64,000 nucleotides of DNA from JBBCJR01 sp037190805 (GCA_037190805.1 JBBCJR010000005.1:124001-188000); one strand, 5' to 3'; positions 20,594 to 29,357 are shown, counted from the stretch's first letter. Notes: a model not told the origin generated them from the sequence alone. Program-made: numbers and translations.

Positions 20594-21697
20594 ATGGCGA
20601 CGGCATCGACCGACATTGCGGACCGGATGGTCGGGGGGCGCACCAAGCTTGACTGGCTCGAGGTTGGCCGGGGCTTTGCCGCGCTTGGTGTCGTCATCGC
20701 CCACTTCGACCCCTGGCGGGGTGGAACCGGCTTCTGGTCGCGGACCATGGACACCATCGCGCTGGGCGGGATGTGCGTCGAATTCTTCTTCCTGCTGAGC
20801 GGCTTCATCATCTTTTATGTCCATGGCCGGGATATCGGTCAGCCCGCCCGCGCGGGGCATTATGCCAGCCGACGCCTGATCCGGGTCATGCCGACCTACT
20901 GGGCGATGCTGGCGCTGGTTCTCGTCTTCAACCAGACGCTGCAAAACCCGGACTATCGCCACGACCTGACCGCGCCCTTTCTGATGCAGCAGATCTTCCT
21001 GCTGCCGGGAGAAGGGCTTGCGATCGGCCCCGCATGGACATTGCGGCACGAACTGCTGTTCTACATGCTCTTCGGGCTCGCCATCCTGAACCGTCGGCTC
21101 GGCACTGCGCTGATTCTGCTTTGGATGTCCGCCGTCGTCGTCCATTTCGTCCTGACAGGCGTGCCCGACGGACACATGATGTCGGCCACCGGCATCATCC
21201 TCCATCACTATAATCTTGATTTCCTGATCGGCATCGGCGCCGCGCTGGCCGTCCGCGCCAGCCGGCTGGGCCTGTACACGCTGGTCAGCAGCGCCTTGAC
21301 GGCCCCGTTGTTTCTCGCATGGGCAGCCACCGGCTTCACCGACACGCTATGGCAGATTATGGCCTATAAGCCTCTGTTCGCGACGGTTCTGGGCGGCCTT
21401 ATCATGCTGGCTCAGGCCAAAGTGCGGGCACCCGCTGTCCTTGTCCGGCTCGGCACCATCTCATACACACTCTATATCTCGCACGAGCTGGTCGGGGTGG
21501 TGATCAGCGGTGGCCTGAAGCGGCTGGGTCTGCGCACCGACGACACGCTTGCCATAAGCTATCTGGCCTCAGTGCTGATCGCCATTGCCGTCGCGACCCT
21601 GTTCTATCGCTGGTTCGAACGTCCGGTGCTGTATGGCCTGCGCGCAGCGATGGACGGACGGCCTCGTAAGGCGGCGACAGCCGGAAGCACAGCATGA
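20594..21697 (+). CDS. Acyltransferase 3 family membrane protein (first of tandem pair)
   Basis: The 367-residue integral membrane protein begins KLDWLEVGRGFAALGVVIAHF, with the invariant RG-x(n)-H start of acyltransferase-3 (OafA/NodX-like) proteins, and has about ten hydrophobic helices. These enzymes transfer acetyl or other acyl groups to exported sugars or lipids at the inner membrane. The conserved FFLLSGFIIFY loop and GPAWTLRHELLFYMLFG block are present. The last codons overlap the next acyltransferase in an ATGA, so the two are translated together. Substrate unknown. Confidence 0.9.
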   Translation: MATASTDIADRMVGGRTKLDWLEVGRGFAALGVVIAHFDPWRGGTGFWSRTMDTIALGGMCVEFFFLLSGFIIFYVHGRDIGQPARAGHYASRRLIRVMPTYWAMLALVLVFNQTLQNPDYRHDLTAPFLMQQIFLLPGEGLAIGPAWTLRHELLFYMLFGLAILNRRLGTALILLWMSAVVVHFVLTGVPDGHMMSATGIILHHYNLDFLIGIGAALAVRASRLGLYTLVSSALTAPLFLAWAATGFTDTLWQIMAYKPLFATVLGGLIMLAQAKVRAPAVLVRLGTISYTLYISHELVGVVISGGLKRLGLRTDDTLAISYLASVLIAIAVATLFYRWFERPVLYGLRAAMDGRPRKAATAGSTA

Positions 21698-22749
21698 CCG
21701 CCGCGGCGCCCCGCGCCCGACAGGTGCCGCTTGACGCTGCCTCGGTGGCGATCGAGGGCGCCGTCGGACCCCGCAGCCGCCTGCCGGTTCTGGACGGCTG
21801 GCGGGGGATCAGCATCCTGCTTGTCCTAGCCACTCACATGCTGCCCGTGGGACCGAAGGCATGGCAGTTGAACCTGATGACCGGGCCGATGGGAATGAGC
21901 CTGTTCTTCACCCTCTCTGGCTTCCTGATCGTCAGCCTGCTGCTGCGCGACGATCATGTCGGCTATTTCCTGGTCCGTCGGGCGCTGCGGGTGGTGCCGC
22001 TGGCCTGGCTTTATCTGGCGTTTCTGCTCGGCCTGACGGGGGCTGACGCGATGCACTGGCTGACCAATTTCGGGTTTATCGCCAATCTGCCGCCTTTCTA
22101 CCTCGTCGACCACGCCTCCCACTTCTGGAGCCTCGGGGTGGAGATGCAATTCTATGCCGGCGTTGCCCTGGTGGTGGCGGTGCTGGGGCGGCGGGGTCTG
22201 GCGCTGCTGCCGGTAATTGCGCTGGCCATTACCGGGTTCAGGATCAGCCAGGGCGAGACCGTGTCTATCGTCACCTGGTTCCGGGTTGACGAGATTCTGG
22301 CTGGGGCGACACTGGCACTGGTCTACAATGACCGCCTGCCGGTGTTGGCGACCGTGCTGGCCAGGATTCCGCTGCTGCCGACGGCCATCCTGTTCTGCCT
22401 GGCCTGTCACCCGGCGACGGGAGCGCTCGGCTATGCTCGCCCTTATCTCGGCGCGGCGCTGGTGGGCATCACCCTGTTCCAACGCCACCGGATTCTCGAC
22501 CCGCTGCTGGCCTGTGCGCCGCTACGCTATGTCGCGACGATTTCCTACGCGCTTTACGTGATTCACCCAGCGACGATGATCGGCTGGCTGGGCTCCGGCG
22601 AGGGCTGGACGAAATATGCCAAGCGGCCGCTCAGCTTCGCGTTGACGTTCGGCCTCGCCCATCTGTCGACCTTTCATTACGAACGTCGCTTCCAGGATCT
22701 GGCGCGGCGGCTCAGCCGGCGGCAGGACATGACGGGACATGGCCAATGA
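21694..22749 (+). CDS. Acyltransferase 3 family membrane protein (second of tandem pair)
   Basis: The 351-residue protein shares the acyltransferase-3 layout: LPVLDGWRGISILLVLATHML near the N-terminus, LFFTLSGFLIVSLLLRDD, and FWSLGVEMQFYAGVALVV, spread over about ten transmembrane helices. It differs enough from its upstream neighbour to be a distinct paralogue rather than a recent duplication. Its ATG overlaps the upstream stop (ATGA) and its own stop overlaps the start of the MaoC gene (ATGA), giving a three-gene coupled unit. It probably O-acylates a surface glycan, by inference from family. Confidence 0.9.
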   Translation: MTAAAPRARQVPLDAASVAIEGAVGPRSRLPVLDGWRGISILLVLATHMLPVGPKAWQLNLMTGPMGMSLFFTLSGFLIVSLLLRDDHVGYFLVRRALRVVPLAWLYLAFLLGLTGADAMHWLTNFGFIANLPPFYLVDHASHFWSLGVEMQFYAGVALVVAVLGRRGLALLPVIALAITGFRISQGETVSIVTWFRVDEILAGATLALVYNDRLPVLATVLARIPLLPTAILFCLACHPATGALGYARPYLGAALVGITLFQRHRILDPLLACAPLRYVATISYALYVIHPATMIGWLGSGEGWTKYAKRPLSFALTFGLAHLSTFHYERRFQDLARRLSRRQDMTGHGQ

Positions 22750-23198
22750 CCACATGGTTCGAGGATATCGAGATCGGAGAACGCAACCGCTTCGGTGCGT
22801 ATCCGGTGACGCGCGAGGAAGTGATCGACTTTGCCTGCCGCTGGGACCCCCAGCCCTTTCACCTCGACGACGCGGCGGCGGCGCACACCCATTTCGGCCG
22901 CATCGCCGCCAGCGGTTGGCACAGCTGCGCGATGACAATGGCAATGCTGGTCGACTATTTCACCACCAGGCAGATCGCCTCGCTCGGCTCGCCGGGCATC
23001 GACGAGCTGCGCTGGGTGAAACCCGTCTATCCTGGCGACACGCTCAGCGTTGAATGGCATGTGGTGGACAAGACGGAATCGCGCAGCCGACCGGAAATGG
23101 GACGAATTTCCGTCGCCACCACCGTTTTCAACCAGAAGGACGAACCGGTGATGCGCTTTCAAAGCATGGCGCTGATCGCTCGCCGTCCCGCCGATTAG
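22746..23198 (+). CDS. MaoC-family (R)-hydratase-like protein
   Basis: The 150-residue hot-dog protein reads WFEDIEIGERNRFGAYPVTREEVIDFACRWDPQPFHLDDAAA, with the MaoC hydratase-2 motif in which aspartate and histidine of D-x(4)-H (WDPQPFHLD) are catalytic, then HFGRIAASGWHSCAMTMAMLVD. MaoC enzymes hydrate enoyl-CoA thioesters. Coupling by ATGA to two membrane acyltransferases is unusual and may mean that it supplies or shapes an acyl chain, or the link may be accidental. A hairpin and an intrinsic terminator follow it. Confidence 0.88.
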   Translation: MTTWFEDIEIGERNRFGAYPVTREEVIDFACRWDPQPFHLDDAAAAHTHFGRIAASGWHSCAMTMAMLVDYFTTRQIASLGSPGIDELRWVKPVYPGDTLSVEWHVVDKTESRSRPEMGRISVATTVFNQKDEPVMRFQSMALIARRPAD

Positions 23199-23216
23199 AG
23201 TGTTCGTTCAACCCTG

Positions 23217-23240
23217 AAAGTGCATTTGGAAATGCGCTTT
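23217..23240 (+). terminator. Hairpin just after the MaoC gene
   Basis: AAAGTGCATTT (23217-23227) and AAATGCGCTTT (23230-23240) form an 11-base stem with one G:T pair and a two-base loop, ending in four Ts on the plus strand. It lies 18 bases beyond the MaoC stop codon and could be a first, short terminator of the acyltransferase unit. Confidence 0.45.
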
Positions 23241-23305
23241 TGGCGCAGGGCCGCACCGCCCGAAAACTCCACCCAGAACGACCCCACAGTGCCAGGCCCC
23301 GAACA

Positions 23306-23346
23306 TGAAAGCGGCGCCCCGATCCGGGACGCCGCTTTCATTTTTT
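23306..23346 (+). terminator. Intrinsic terminator
   Basis: TGAAAGCGGCG (23306-23316) pairs perfectly with CGCCGCTTTCA (23330-23340), and the loop can pair further (CCCG/CGGG). It is followed by six Ts. This is the clearest intrinsic terminator in the window. It closes the acyltransferase/MaoC unit on the plus strand, just before the end of the opposing petC. Confidence 0.85.
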
Positions 23347-23364
23347 CTGCGCTGAACCGCGGGA

Positions 23365-24189
23365 TCAATGCTTCTCGCGCGACCAGACGTTCTGGTAGGC
23401 GAGGAAGGCGAGAATGGTGGTGATCAACAGGAAGATCACAACCCCCACACCGGCCCGGTGACGGGCCTCCAGCTTCGGTTCGGCGGTCCAAACCAGGAAG
23501 GCCGAAACGTCGCGGCTCATCTGGTCAGCCGTCGACTTCGTGCCGTCGGCATAGGTCACCTGGCCGTCCATCAGCGGCGGCGGCATCGCGATGTTGAGGT
23601 TCGCGAAATAGGGGTTGTAGAACAACCCGTCGCCAGGACGATTGGCCTCGGGCAAATCCGCAGGCGGCTCCTGATAGCCCGTCAGCAGCGAGTGGAGATA
23701 AGCCGCGCCGCCATGACGCGCCTTGGCGATCAGCGACAGATCGGGCGGCATCGCATTGTTGTTCGCCGCGCGCGCCGCAACCTCGTTCGCATAGGGCGAC
23801 GGGAAGTGATCCGCCGGGATACCCGGACGGGTCGCCGGCTCGCCCGTGTTGGGGTCGATCGACGGCACCGTGAACTGCTTCGCCAGCGCCTTCACCTCAG
23901 GCTCCGAGAAGCCGAGATCGCCAAGGCTGCGCAGCGCGACATAGTTCAGGCTGTGGCAGGCGGCGCAGACTTCCTTGTAAACCTGAAAACCGCGCTGCAG
24001 CTGCTGGCGGTCGAAGCGGCCGAACGGACCGTCCGAGGCCAGGGACAGCGGCTCCGGGTGCTTGTGGAAATGATGCACCGGATCCTCAGCCGTGGGCTGG
24101 GTTACATAGGTGATGAGCCCGGTGATCGCTCCGATCAACAGAACTCCGGCGAAAACGAGTCCGGCAAAAAAGCCGATGACGCGAACCAT
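23365..24189 (-). CDS. petC: Cytochrome c1 of the bc1 complex
   Basis: The 274-residue protein carries covalent haem c at CAACH (residues 75-79, VCAACHSLNYVALRSL), an N-terminal hydrophobic export sequence and a C-terminal membrane anchor (VVIFLLITTILAFLAYQNVW). The axial methionine region is around NIAMPPPLMDGQVTYADGT. It passes electrons from the Rieske centre to soluble or membrane cytochrome c. It is the last gene of petABC, 15 bases after petB. The haem-attachment machinery genes ccmFGHI lie elsewhere in this window (37-41 kb). Confidence 0.97.
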   Translation of the reverse strand: MVRVIGFFAGLVFAGVLLIGAITGLITYVTQPTAEDPVHHFHKHPEPLSLASDGPFGRFDRQQLQRGFQVYKEVCAACHSLNYVALRSLGDLGFSEPEVKALAKQFTVPSIDPNTGEPATRPGIPADHFPSPYANEVAARAANNNAMPPDLSLIAKARHGGAAYLHSLLTGYQEPPADLPEANRPGDGLFYNPYFANLNIAMPPPLMDGQVTYADGTKSTADQMSRDVSAFLVWTAEPKLEARHRAGVGVVIFLLITTILAFLAYQNVWSREKH

Positions 24190-24204
24190 GGACCGATTAC
24201 CCCC

Positions 24205-25515
24205 TTATTCGGCCGGCCGGGCGGCGAGCGTCGCCTCACCCGATCCATATGGCGCCGTTACCTGACCTTCGTCGCCCAGCACCGCGGCAGAGATCGAGCT
24301 GGGCAGCGGTTCGGGCCGCTCGATCCGCGCGATGATCGGCAGGATGACGAGGAAGTGCAGGAAATAATAGGCCGAAGCGATCTGGCTGATCATCACGAAC
24401 GGCTCTTCGGCCGGCGCGCCGCCGCAATAGCCAAGGATCGCGACGTCGACGAGCAGGATCCAGAAGAACATTCGGAACGTCGGACGGTAGTTGCCGGAAC
24501 GGACCGGCGAATTGTCCAGCCACGGCAGGAAGAACAGCAGCAGGATCGACGCGAACATCGCGAGCACGCCCCACAGCTTCGCCGGCAGGATGAAGTCGAC
24601 GGTGAAGGCGCGCAGGATCGCGTAGAACGGCCAGAAATACCATTCCGGAACGATATGCGCCGGGGTCGAGAGCGGGTTCGCCTCGATGTAGTTGTCCGGA
24701 TGCCCGAGGAAGTTCGGCCCGAAATAGACGACCAGCGCGAACACCAGCAGGAACACGGCCAGGCCGAAACCGTCCTTGGCGGTGTAATAAGGGTGGAACG
24801 GCAGGGTATCCTGCGGCCCCCTCACCTCGACGCCGGTCGGGTTCGACGACCCCGGAATGTGCAGCGCCCAGATGTGGAGGATGACCACGCCCGCGATCAC
24901 GAACGGCAGCAGATAGTGCAGCGAGAAGAAGCGGTTGAGCGCGGCGTTGTCCGGCGCGAAGCCGCCCAGCAGCCAGGTCTGAATCGGCTCGCCGACCAGC
25001 GGGATGGCGCCGAACAGGCCGGTGATCACCTTGGCGCCCCAGAAGCTCATCTGCCCCCAGGGGAGCACATAGCCCATGAAGGCGGTCGCCATCATCAGCA
25101 GGAAGATAACGAGGCCGAGCATCCACACCATCTCGCGCGGCGGCTTGTATGAGCCGTAATAGAGGCCACGGAAGATGTGGATATAAACGACGATGAAGAA
25201 GAAGCTGGCGCCGTTTGCGTGGGCATAGCGGATCAGCCAGCCCGAGTTCACGTCGCGCATGATGTGCTCGACCGAGGCGAAGGCCACGCCGGCATTGGCG
25301 CCGTAGTGCATGGCCAGCACGATGCCGGTGACCAGCTGCAACACCAGCGCGAAGCCAGCGAGAACGCCGAAGTTCCAGAAATAGTTCAGGTTGCGCGGTA
25401 CCGGATAGCCGGCGCCGATCGCATTATAGACGAAGCGCGGCAGCGGCAGCCGTTCGTCCAGCCAGCGCATGACGGGCTGCTTCGGCGTGTAGTGGTTGGC
25501 CCAGGGGAAGCTCAT
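24205..25515 (-). CDS. petB: Cytochrome b of the bc1 complex
   Basis: The 436-residue membrane protein holds the two b haems and both quinone sites of the cytochrome bc1 complex. Typical blocks are WNFGVLAGFALVLQLVTGIVLAMHY, the Qo-site region WGAKVITGLFGAIPLVGEPI and the PEW motif HIVPEWYFWPFYAILR. Length fits proteobacterial full-size cytochrome b with eight helices. It lies between petA (11 bases upstream) and petC in an ordinary fbc operon. Confidence 0.98.
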   Translation of the reverse strand: MSFPWANHYTPKQPVMRWLDERLPLPRFVYNAIGAGYPVPRNLNYFWNFGVLAGFALVLQLVTGIVLAMHYGANAGVAFASVEHIMRDVNSGWLIRYAHANGASFFFIVVYIHIFRGLYYGSYKPPREMVWMLGLVIFLLMMATAFMGYVLPWGQMSFWGAKVITGLFGAIPLVGEPIQTWLLGGFAPDNAALNRFFSLHYLLPFVIAGVVILHIWALHIPGSSNPTGVEVRGPQDTLPFHPYYTAKDGFGLAVFLLVFALVVYFGPNFLGHPDNYIEANPLSTPAHIVPEWYFWPFYAILRAFTVDFILPAKLWGVLAMFASILLLFFLPWLDNSPVRSGNYRPTFRMFFWILLVDVAILGYCGGAPAEEPFVMISQIASAYYFLHFLVILPIIARIERPEPLPSSISAAVLGDEGQVTAPYGSGEATLAARPAE

Positions 25516-25526
25516 CTGTCTCTACC

Positions 25527-26108
25527 TCAGCCGACTTGGACGACGGTGTCGGATTTGAATGTGTATTCGGGCACTTCGAGATTGGTCGGCGCCGGACCTT
25601 TGCGGATGCGCGCCGCCGTATCGTAGTGCGAACCGTGGCAGGGGCAGAAATAGCCGCCATATTCGCCGCGATTCTCGCCTTCGCCCGCGCCCAGCGGCAC
25701 GCAGCCGAGGTGGGTGCAGACGCCCATGGTGATCAGCCACTGATTGTGGCCTTCCTTGGTCCGATCGGCCAGCGTCTGCGGATCGCGCAGGTCCGAGACC
25801 GGCACCTTGTTGGCCGCGTCGATCTCGGCGGCGGTCAGATGACGCACGAACAGCGGCTGCTTGCGGAAGATCGTCTTGATCGCCTGACCCGGCTGAATCG
25901 CCGACACATCGACCTCGATGGAGGCGAGCGCCAGCACGTCGGCCGACGGGTTCATCTGGTTGATCAGCGGGATCGCCGCCGACACCGCGCCGACGCCCGC
26001 GAAGGAAACGGCGGCGATATTGATGAAATCACGACGCCGCACGGCGTCGCCATGTCCGTCGAGAGCGATATCGCCCGCGGCATTGTTCGAAGCTTCGGTC
26101 GTGGCCAT
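25527..26108 (-). CDS. petA: Ubiquinol-cytochrome c reductase iron-sulfur (Rieske) subunit
   Basis: The 193-residue protein has a Tat-type anchor (RRRDFINIAAVSFAGVGAVS) and the two Rieske ligand boxes CTHLGC and CPCHGSHYD that bind the [2Fe-2S] cluster. It accepts the first electron from ubiquinol at the Qo site. Of two nearby ATGs (26114 and 26108), 26108 has GGGAATGGGA at a workable distance. It is the first gene of petABC; the 148-base gap to trmL must contain promoters for both directions. Confidence 0.97.
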   Translation of the reverse strand: MATTEASNNAAGDIALDGHGDAVRRRDFINIAAVSFAGVGAVSAAIPLINQMNPSADVLALASIEVDVSAIQPGQAIKTIFRKQPLFVRHLTAAEIDAANKVPVSDLRDPQTLADRTKEGHNQWLITMGVCTHLGCVPLGAGEGENRGEYGGYFCPCHGSHYDTAARIRKGPAPTNLEVPEYTFKSDTVVQVG

Positions 26109-26162
26109 TCCCATTCCCTGTGTCCGGCCGGGCCGGAAGACCCATCCTGTCAAGACAGCCGG

Positions 26163-26191
26163 TTGACCCGGCTTTCGGGCCGCCTGATAGC
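26163..26191 (+). promoter_or_regulatory. Candidate sigma-70-type promoter for trmL-hemF
   Basis: TTGACC at 26163-26168 and GATAGC at 26186-26191 are separated by exactly 17 bases, in the divergent gap between petA and trmL. The -10 resembles the one upstream of purC (TATAGC). This is a sequence match only. Confidence 0.4.
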
Positions 26192-26256
26192 CGGGAGGAA
26201 CGGCAATTGCCAACATCATATTTGCGCGGGCGTCCGCCCACCCTAGAAAGTCGGCC

Positions 26257-26709
26257 ATGCGCCTTGTTCTCCACCAGCCCGATATGCCCGGAAATGTCGG
26301 CACGCTGCTGCGTCTGGCGGCCTGCCTGGAGGTTTCGGTCGACATCATCGAACCGTGCGGTTTTCCGTTCTCGGACAGGGGACTGAAGCGCGCGGGAATG
26401 GATTATGCCGCCGCCGCCCACATCACCCGGCACGACGACTGGGCAGCCTTTCGCACCGCCAGAACCGGCCGGCTGGTGCTGCTGACGGTCGAAGCCGACC
26501 AATCCCACCTCGATGCCGCCTACCGGCCGGACGACATGCTGATGGTCGGCAGCGAGGGGGCCGGTGTGCCGCCGGCGGTGCATGAGGCGGCGGACTTGCG
26601 CGTTCGCGTGCCGCTTGCCAAGGACATGCGCTCGCTGAATGTCGCCGTCGCCGCGGCGATGGTCCTCGGCGAAGCATTGCGCCAGACAGGACTGTTCCCA
26701 CGCTCATGA
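26257..26709 (+). CDS. trmL: tRNA (cytidine(34)-2'-O)-methyltransferase
   Basis: The 150-residue SPOUT enzyme 2'-O-methylates the wobble base of tRNA-Leu using S-adenosylmethionine. It starts MRLVLHQPDMPGNVGTLLRLAA, which includes the asparagine-glycine motif 1 of SpoU enzymes, and has the knot motifs LMVGSEGAGVPPAV and VPLAKDMRSLNVAVAAAMVLGEALRQ. The short length without extra domains is typical of TrmL. It is divergent from petA and its stop overlaps hemF as ATGA. Confidence 0.94.
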   Translation: MRLVLHQPDMPGNVGTLLRLAACLEVSVDIIEPCGFPFSDRGLKRAGMDYAAAAHITRHDDWAAFRTARTGRLVLLTVEADQSHLDAAYRPDDMLMVGSEGAGVPPAVHEAADLRVRVPLAKDMRSLNVAVAAAMVLGEALRQTGLFPRS

Positions 26710-27557
26710 TCCAGCTCGACCCCCAGCAGCAGGCCGCACGCGACTGGTTCGAATCGCTGCGCGACCGCATCTGCGCCGCGTTCGAGGCGATCGAGGACGA
26801 TGGGCCCGGCGACGGACCACCGGGCCGATTCGCCTACACGCCCTGGGACCGGTCAGATCCGGACGGCAGCCCAGGCGGCGGCGGCGTGCGCGGCCTGATG
26901 AAGGGCCGGGTGTTCGAGAAGGTCGGCGTCAACGTCTCCACCGTGGGCGGCAGCTTCACGCCCGACTTCGCCCGCACCATCCACGGCGCGGACGAGGATC
27001 CCCGGTTCTTCGCCACCGGCATCAGCCTGGTCGCCCATATGGCCAATCCGCATGTGCCCGCGGTGCACATGAACACCCGTTTCCTCGTCACCACGAAGCG
27101 CTGGTTCGGCGGCGGCGCCGATCTCAACCCCCCGATTCCCTATGACGAGGACACCACCGATTTTCACGCGACATTGAAGGCGGCCTGCGACGCCCACCCC
27201 ATCGCCGACCATGCGCGCTTCAAGCAATGGGCCGACGACTATTTCTGGATCCCGCATCGGCAGGTGCATCGCGGCGTCGGCGGCATCTTCTACGATCATC
27301 TGGACGGCGATTTCGACGCTGGTTTCGCCTTCACCAAGGCGGTGGGCGCGGCATTTCTGGACATTTTCCCGCGAATCGCCCGGCGGCGGATGGCGATGCC
27401 GTGGACGCAGGCCGATCGCGCCCGGATGCTCGCCTGGCGCGGCCGCTATGCCGAATTCAACCTGGTCTATGACCGGGGCACCTTGTTCGGCCTCAAGACC
27501 GGCGGCAATATCGACGCCATCCTGATGAGCCTGCCGCCCGAGGCGGTCTGGGAGTAA
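26706..27557 (+). CDS. hemF: Coproporphyrinogen III oxidase, aerobic
   Basis: The 283-residue enzyme performs the oxygen-dependent decarboxylation of coproporphyrinogen III to protoporphyrinogen IX in haem synthesis. Family blocks are GVNVSTVGGSF, HMNTRFLVTTKRWFGGGADLNP, the metal-binding-like HRQVHRGVGGIFYDHLD, and EFNLVYDRGTLFGLKTGGNIDAILMSLPPE at the C-terminus. Placement beside the cytochrome bc1 operon fits haem demand. It overlaps trmL by four bases and is followed by a GNAT gene five bases later. Confidence 0.97.
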   Translation: MIQLDPQQQAARDWFESLRDRICAAFEAIEDDGPGDGPPGRFAYTPWDRSDPDGSPGGGGVRGLMKGRVFEKVGVNVSTVGGSFTPDFARTIHGADEDPRFFATGISLVAHMANPHVPAVHMNTRFLVTTKRWFGGGADLNPPIPYDEDTTDFHATLKAACDAHPIADHARFKQWADDYFWIPHRQVHRGVGGIFYDHLDGDFDAGFAFTKAVGAAFLDIFPRIARRRMAMPWTQADRARMLAWRGRYAEFNLVYDRGTLFGLKTGGNIDAILMSLPPEAVWE

Positions 27558-27561
27558 CGCC

Positions 27562-28158
27562 ATGACCACCGGCATCGAAGCGATCGGCCCCGGCATGGTG
27601 GCAACGGTCGTTACGATGCTGGAAATGGCGGCACGGCCGGGTCCGCGCGTGATGAGCCCGCTGCCTTTCCGTCTCGATCATTGGCGCCAGCCGTCACCGG
27701 ACGCCTATCGCGCCCTGTTCCGACGGGTGGGAGAACCCTGGCTATGGTTCTCGCGGCTGGTCATGGATGATGCCACCTTGGCCACGCTTCTCGCCGACCC
27801 TCAGATCGAAATACATGTCGTCCGCGATCGCCACGGCATCGAGGTCGGCTTCGTCGAACTCGAATTCCAATCCGACAGCGTGACGTCGATCAATTATTTC
27901 GGCCTCATCACCGAACTGACCAGCAAGGGCGTCGGCGGCTGGCTGATGACTCATAGCCTGGCGCTGGCCTGGCGACCGGGGACCCGACTGGTCCGCGTCA
28001 ACACCTGCACGCTCGACCATCCCTCGGCGCTCGGTTTCTATTGTCGCCACGGGTTCGTCGCGGTGAACCGCGCGGTCGAATGGTTCCCGGATCCCCGCCT
28101 TTCGGGTCTGATCGCCGAGGATCAGGCGCCGCACATTCCCGTCATCCGCGATCGCTGA
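27562..28158 (+). CDS. GNAT-family N-acetyltransferase
   Basis: The 198-residue protein has the acetyl-CoA binding motif region LTSKGVGGWLMTHSLALAW, preceded by strands VGFVELEFQSDSVTSINYFGL and followed by RVNTCTLDHPSALGFYCRHGFV, the usual GNAT tail. GGGAG lies eight bases before the ATG. It is probably co-transcribed with trmL-hemF. The substrate is unknown; the 3' end overlaps the opposing membrane-protein gene by 17 bases. Confidence 0.87.
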   Translation: MTTGIEAIGPGMVATVVTMLEMAARPGPRVMSPLPFRLDHWRQPSPDAYRALFRRVGEPWLWFSRLVMDDATLATLLADPQIEIHVVRDRHGIEVGFVELEFQSDSVTSINYFGLITELTSKGVGGWLMTHSLALAWRPGTRLVRVNTCTLDHPSALGFYCRHGFVAVNRAVEWFPDPRLSGLIAEDQAPHIPVIRDR

Positions 28159-28909
28159 CGGGGGCCGATCCGCCCAGCTGGCGCCACAGCGCGACCTGAA
28201 CCAACGCCATGACCAGCATCGCGGCCGCCTGAACCGCCGTCGTCAGAGCGGTCGCCAGCGTCACAGCCAACCCGTCGAGGCCAAGCATCTTACCGAGCAG
28301 CAGCAGGATCGTGCCCCCTGCGCCACCGATGGCCAAAACCGCCACCAGCGCCGCGACATAGGTCAGGAGCAGCAGCAATGCGATGCGCAGGCCGTTGCCC
28401 GCCGTCTGCCGCCAGCCCGCTTCCAGCGCCGCGATCGGCCCGCCCCCGGTCGTGGCCAGGATCGGCGTCGTCGTCATCAGGCGACCAACCAGATAGATGC
28501 CCGGCAGAATGAACAGCACCAGCCCGCCCAGCGCGACGAAGCCGATCAGAAACGACATCACAGCCATGGGCAGGAACAACTGCATGGCCGTCCGCGTCGC
28601 GTCGCGCACCGTCACCGCGCCCGGCCGCACGAGCAGCGCGGCGACGCTGAGCTGGCCCAGCCACAGCACCGGCGCGATCAGCGCCTGGGGCAGCAGCATC
28701 GCCTCGAGATCCGCGAGGGTCAACTCAACCCCCGGCGCGCGGGGCGGCGGCGGCATCAGATAGGCGACCGCCAGACTGGGCAGGAAGAAGAACAGCGCCG
28801 CCACCGGGATCAGAACCGGCGCACCTGCCTTGAGCAGAGCGGCAGCATCTTCCCACACCCGGCTGAGTGACAGGGTGATGGCGGGCGGGGACGACGGCGT
28901 CAGCGGCAT
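28142..28909 (-). CDS. Polytopic membrane protein of unknown function
   Basis: The 255-residue protein has about six hydrophobic segments and long runs of alanine, leucine and valine, with a proline-rich loop (MPPPPRAPG) after the first helix. The pattern IYLVGRLMTTTPILATTGGGPIAALEAGWRQTAGNGLRIALLLLL resembles membrane domains seen in glycerophosphodiesterase-associated or DUF975-like proteins, but I cannot name the family with certainty. It lies downstream of the grxD operon with 97 bases between, and its end overlaps the convergent GNAT gene. Confidence 0.75.
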   Translation of the reverse strand: MPLTPSSPPAITLSLSRVWEDAAALLKAGAPVLIPVAALFFFLPSLAVAYLMPPPPRAPGVELTLADLEAMLLPQALIAPVLWLGQLSVAALLVRPGAVTVRDATRTAMQLFLPMAVMSFLIGFVALGGLVLFILPGIYLVGRLMTTTPILATTGGGPIAALEAGWRQTAGNGLRIALLLLLTYVAALVAVLAIGGAGGTILLLLGKMLGLDGLAVTLATALTTAVQAAAMLVMALVQVALWRQLGGSAPVSDRG

Positions 28910-28934
28910 GGGGTGGCGATCCCGTTCAGACGAA

Positions 28935-28962
28935 TGGTCACCCCCTTTACGGCCGGTGACCA
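28935..28962. repeat. 8-base inverted repeat upstream of the membrane-protein gene
   Basis: TGGTCACC (28935-28942) and GGTGACCA (28955-28962) are perfect reverse complements with a 12-base spacer. The site lies 26 bases upstream of the minus-strand start at 28909 and after the end of grxD. It could be an operator for the membrane protein or a transcript-end hairpin for grxD; no T run favours the latter. Confidence 0.35.
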
Positions 28963-29006
28963 GGGGTCGCCAGCCCGGTCGAATGATTCGGGCGGGTTGA
29001 AACGGC

Positions 29007-29345
29007 TCAGGCCGCGGACGGTCCTTCGCCGCCCAGCAATTCGGCCAGTTCGCCAGCCTCGTACATCTCCATCATGATGTCCGAGCCGCCGACGAACTCA
29101 CCACGCACATAGAGCTGGGGAATGGTCGGCCAGTCGGAATAGCTCTTGATGCCCTGCCGGATCTCGGGGTCCTGGAGTACGTCGACCGTCTGATAGTCGG
29201 CGCCCAGCCGTTCCAAAATGGCGATGGCGCGGCTCGAAAAACCGCATTGCGGGAACAGTGGCGTGCCCTTCATGAACAGCACGACATCGGCTCCGGTCAC
29301 CACCTGACGGATGCGATCATGAGCGGGATTGGCGGCGTCGGTCAT
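29007..29345 (-). CDS. grxD: Monothiol glutaredoxin, Grx4 family
   Basis: The 112-residue protein has the monothiol active site CGFS (cysteine at 34; FPQCGFSSRAIAIL), then SYSDWPTIPQLYVRGEFVGGSDIMMEMYEAGEL, including the cis-proline and glutathione-binding glycines. Grx4 proteins carry and deliver [2Fe-2S] clusters, typically in complex with a BolA partner, which is encoded immediately upstream here. The ATG at 29345 has GAGGA nine bases upstream; the ATG at 29354 abuts GAGGA and is too close. Confidence 0.95.
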   Translation of the reverse strand: MTDAANPAHDRIRQVVTGADVVLFMKGTPLFPQCGFSSRAIAILERLGADYQTVDVLQDPEIRQGIKSYSDWPTIPQLYVRGEFVGGSDIMMEMYEAGELAELLGGEGPSAA

Positions 29346-29357
29346 CGTCTTCATTCC

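Noticed and set aside
23368..25152. 594-codon plus-strand frame opposite petC/petB
   Set aside because: Cytochrome c1 and b are certain on the minus strand; the plus frame is Arg/His/Gln-rich with no recognisable domain.
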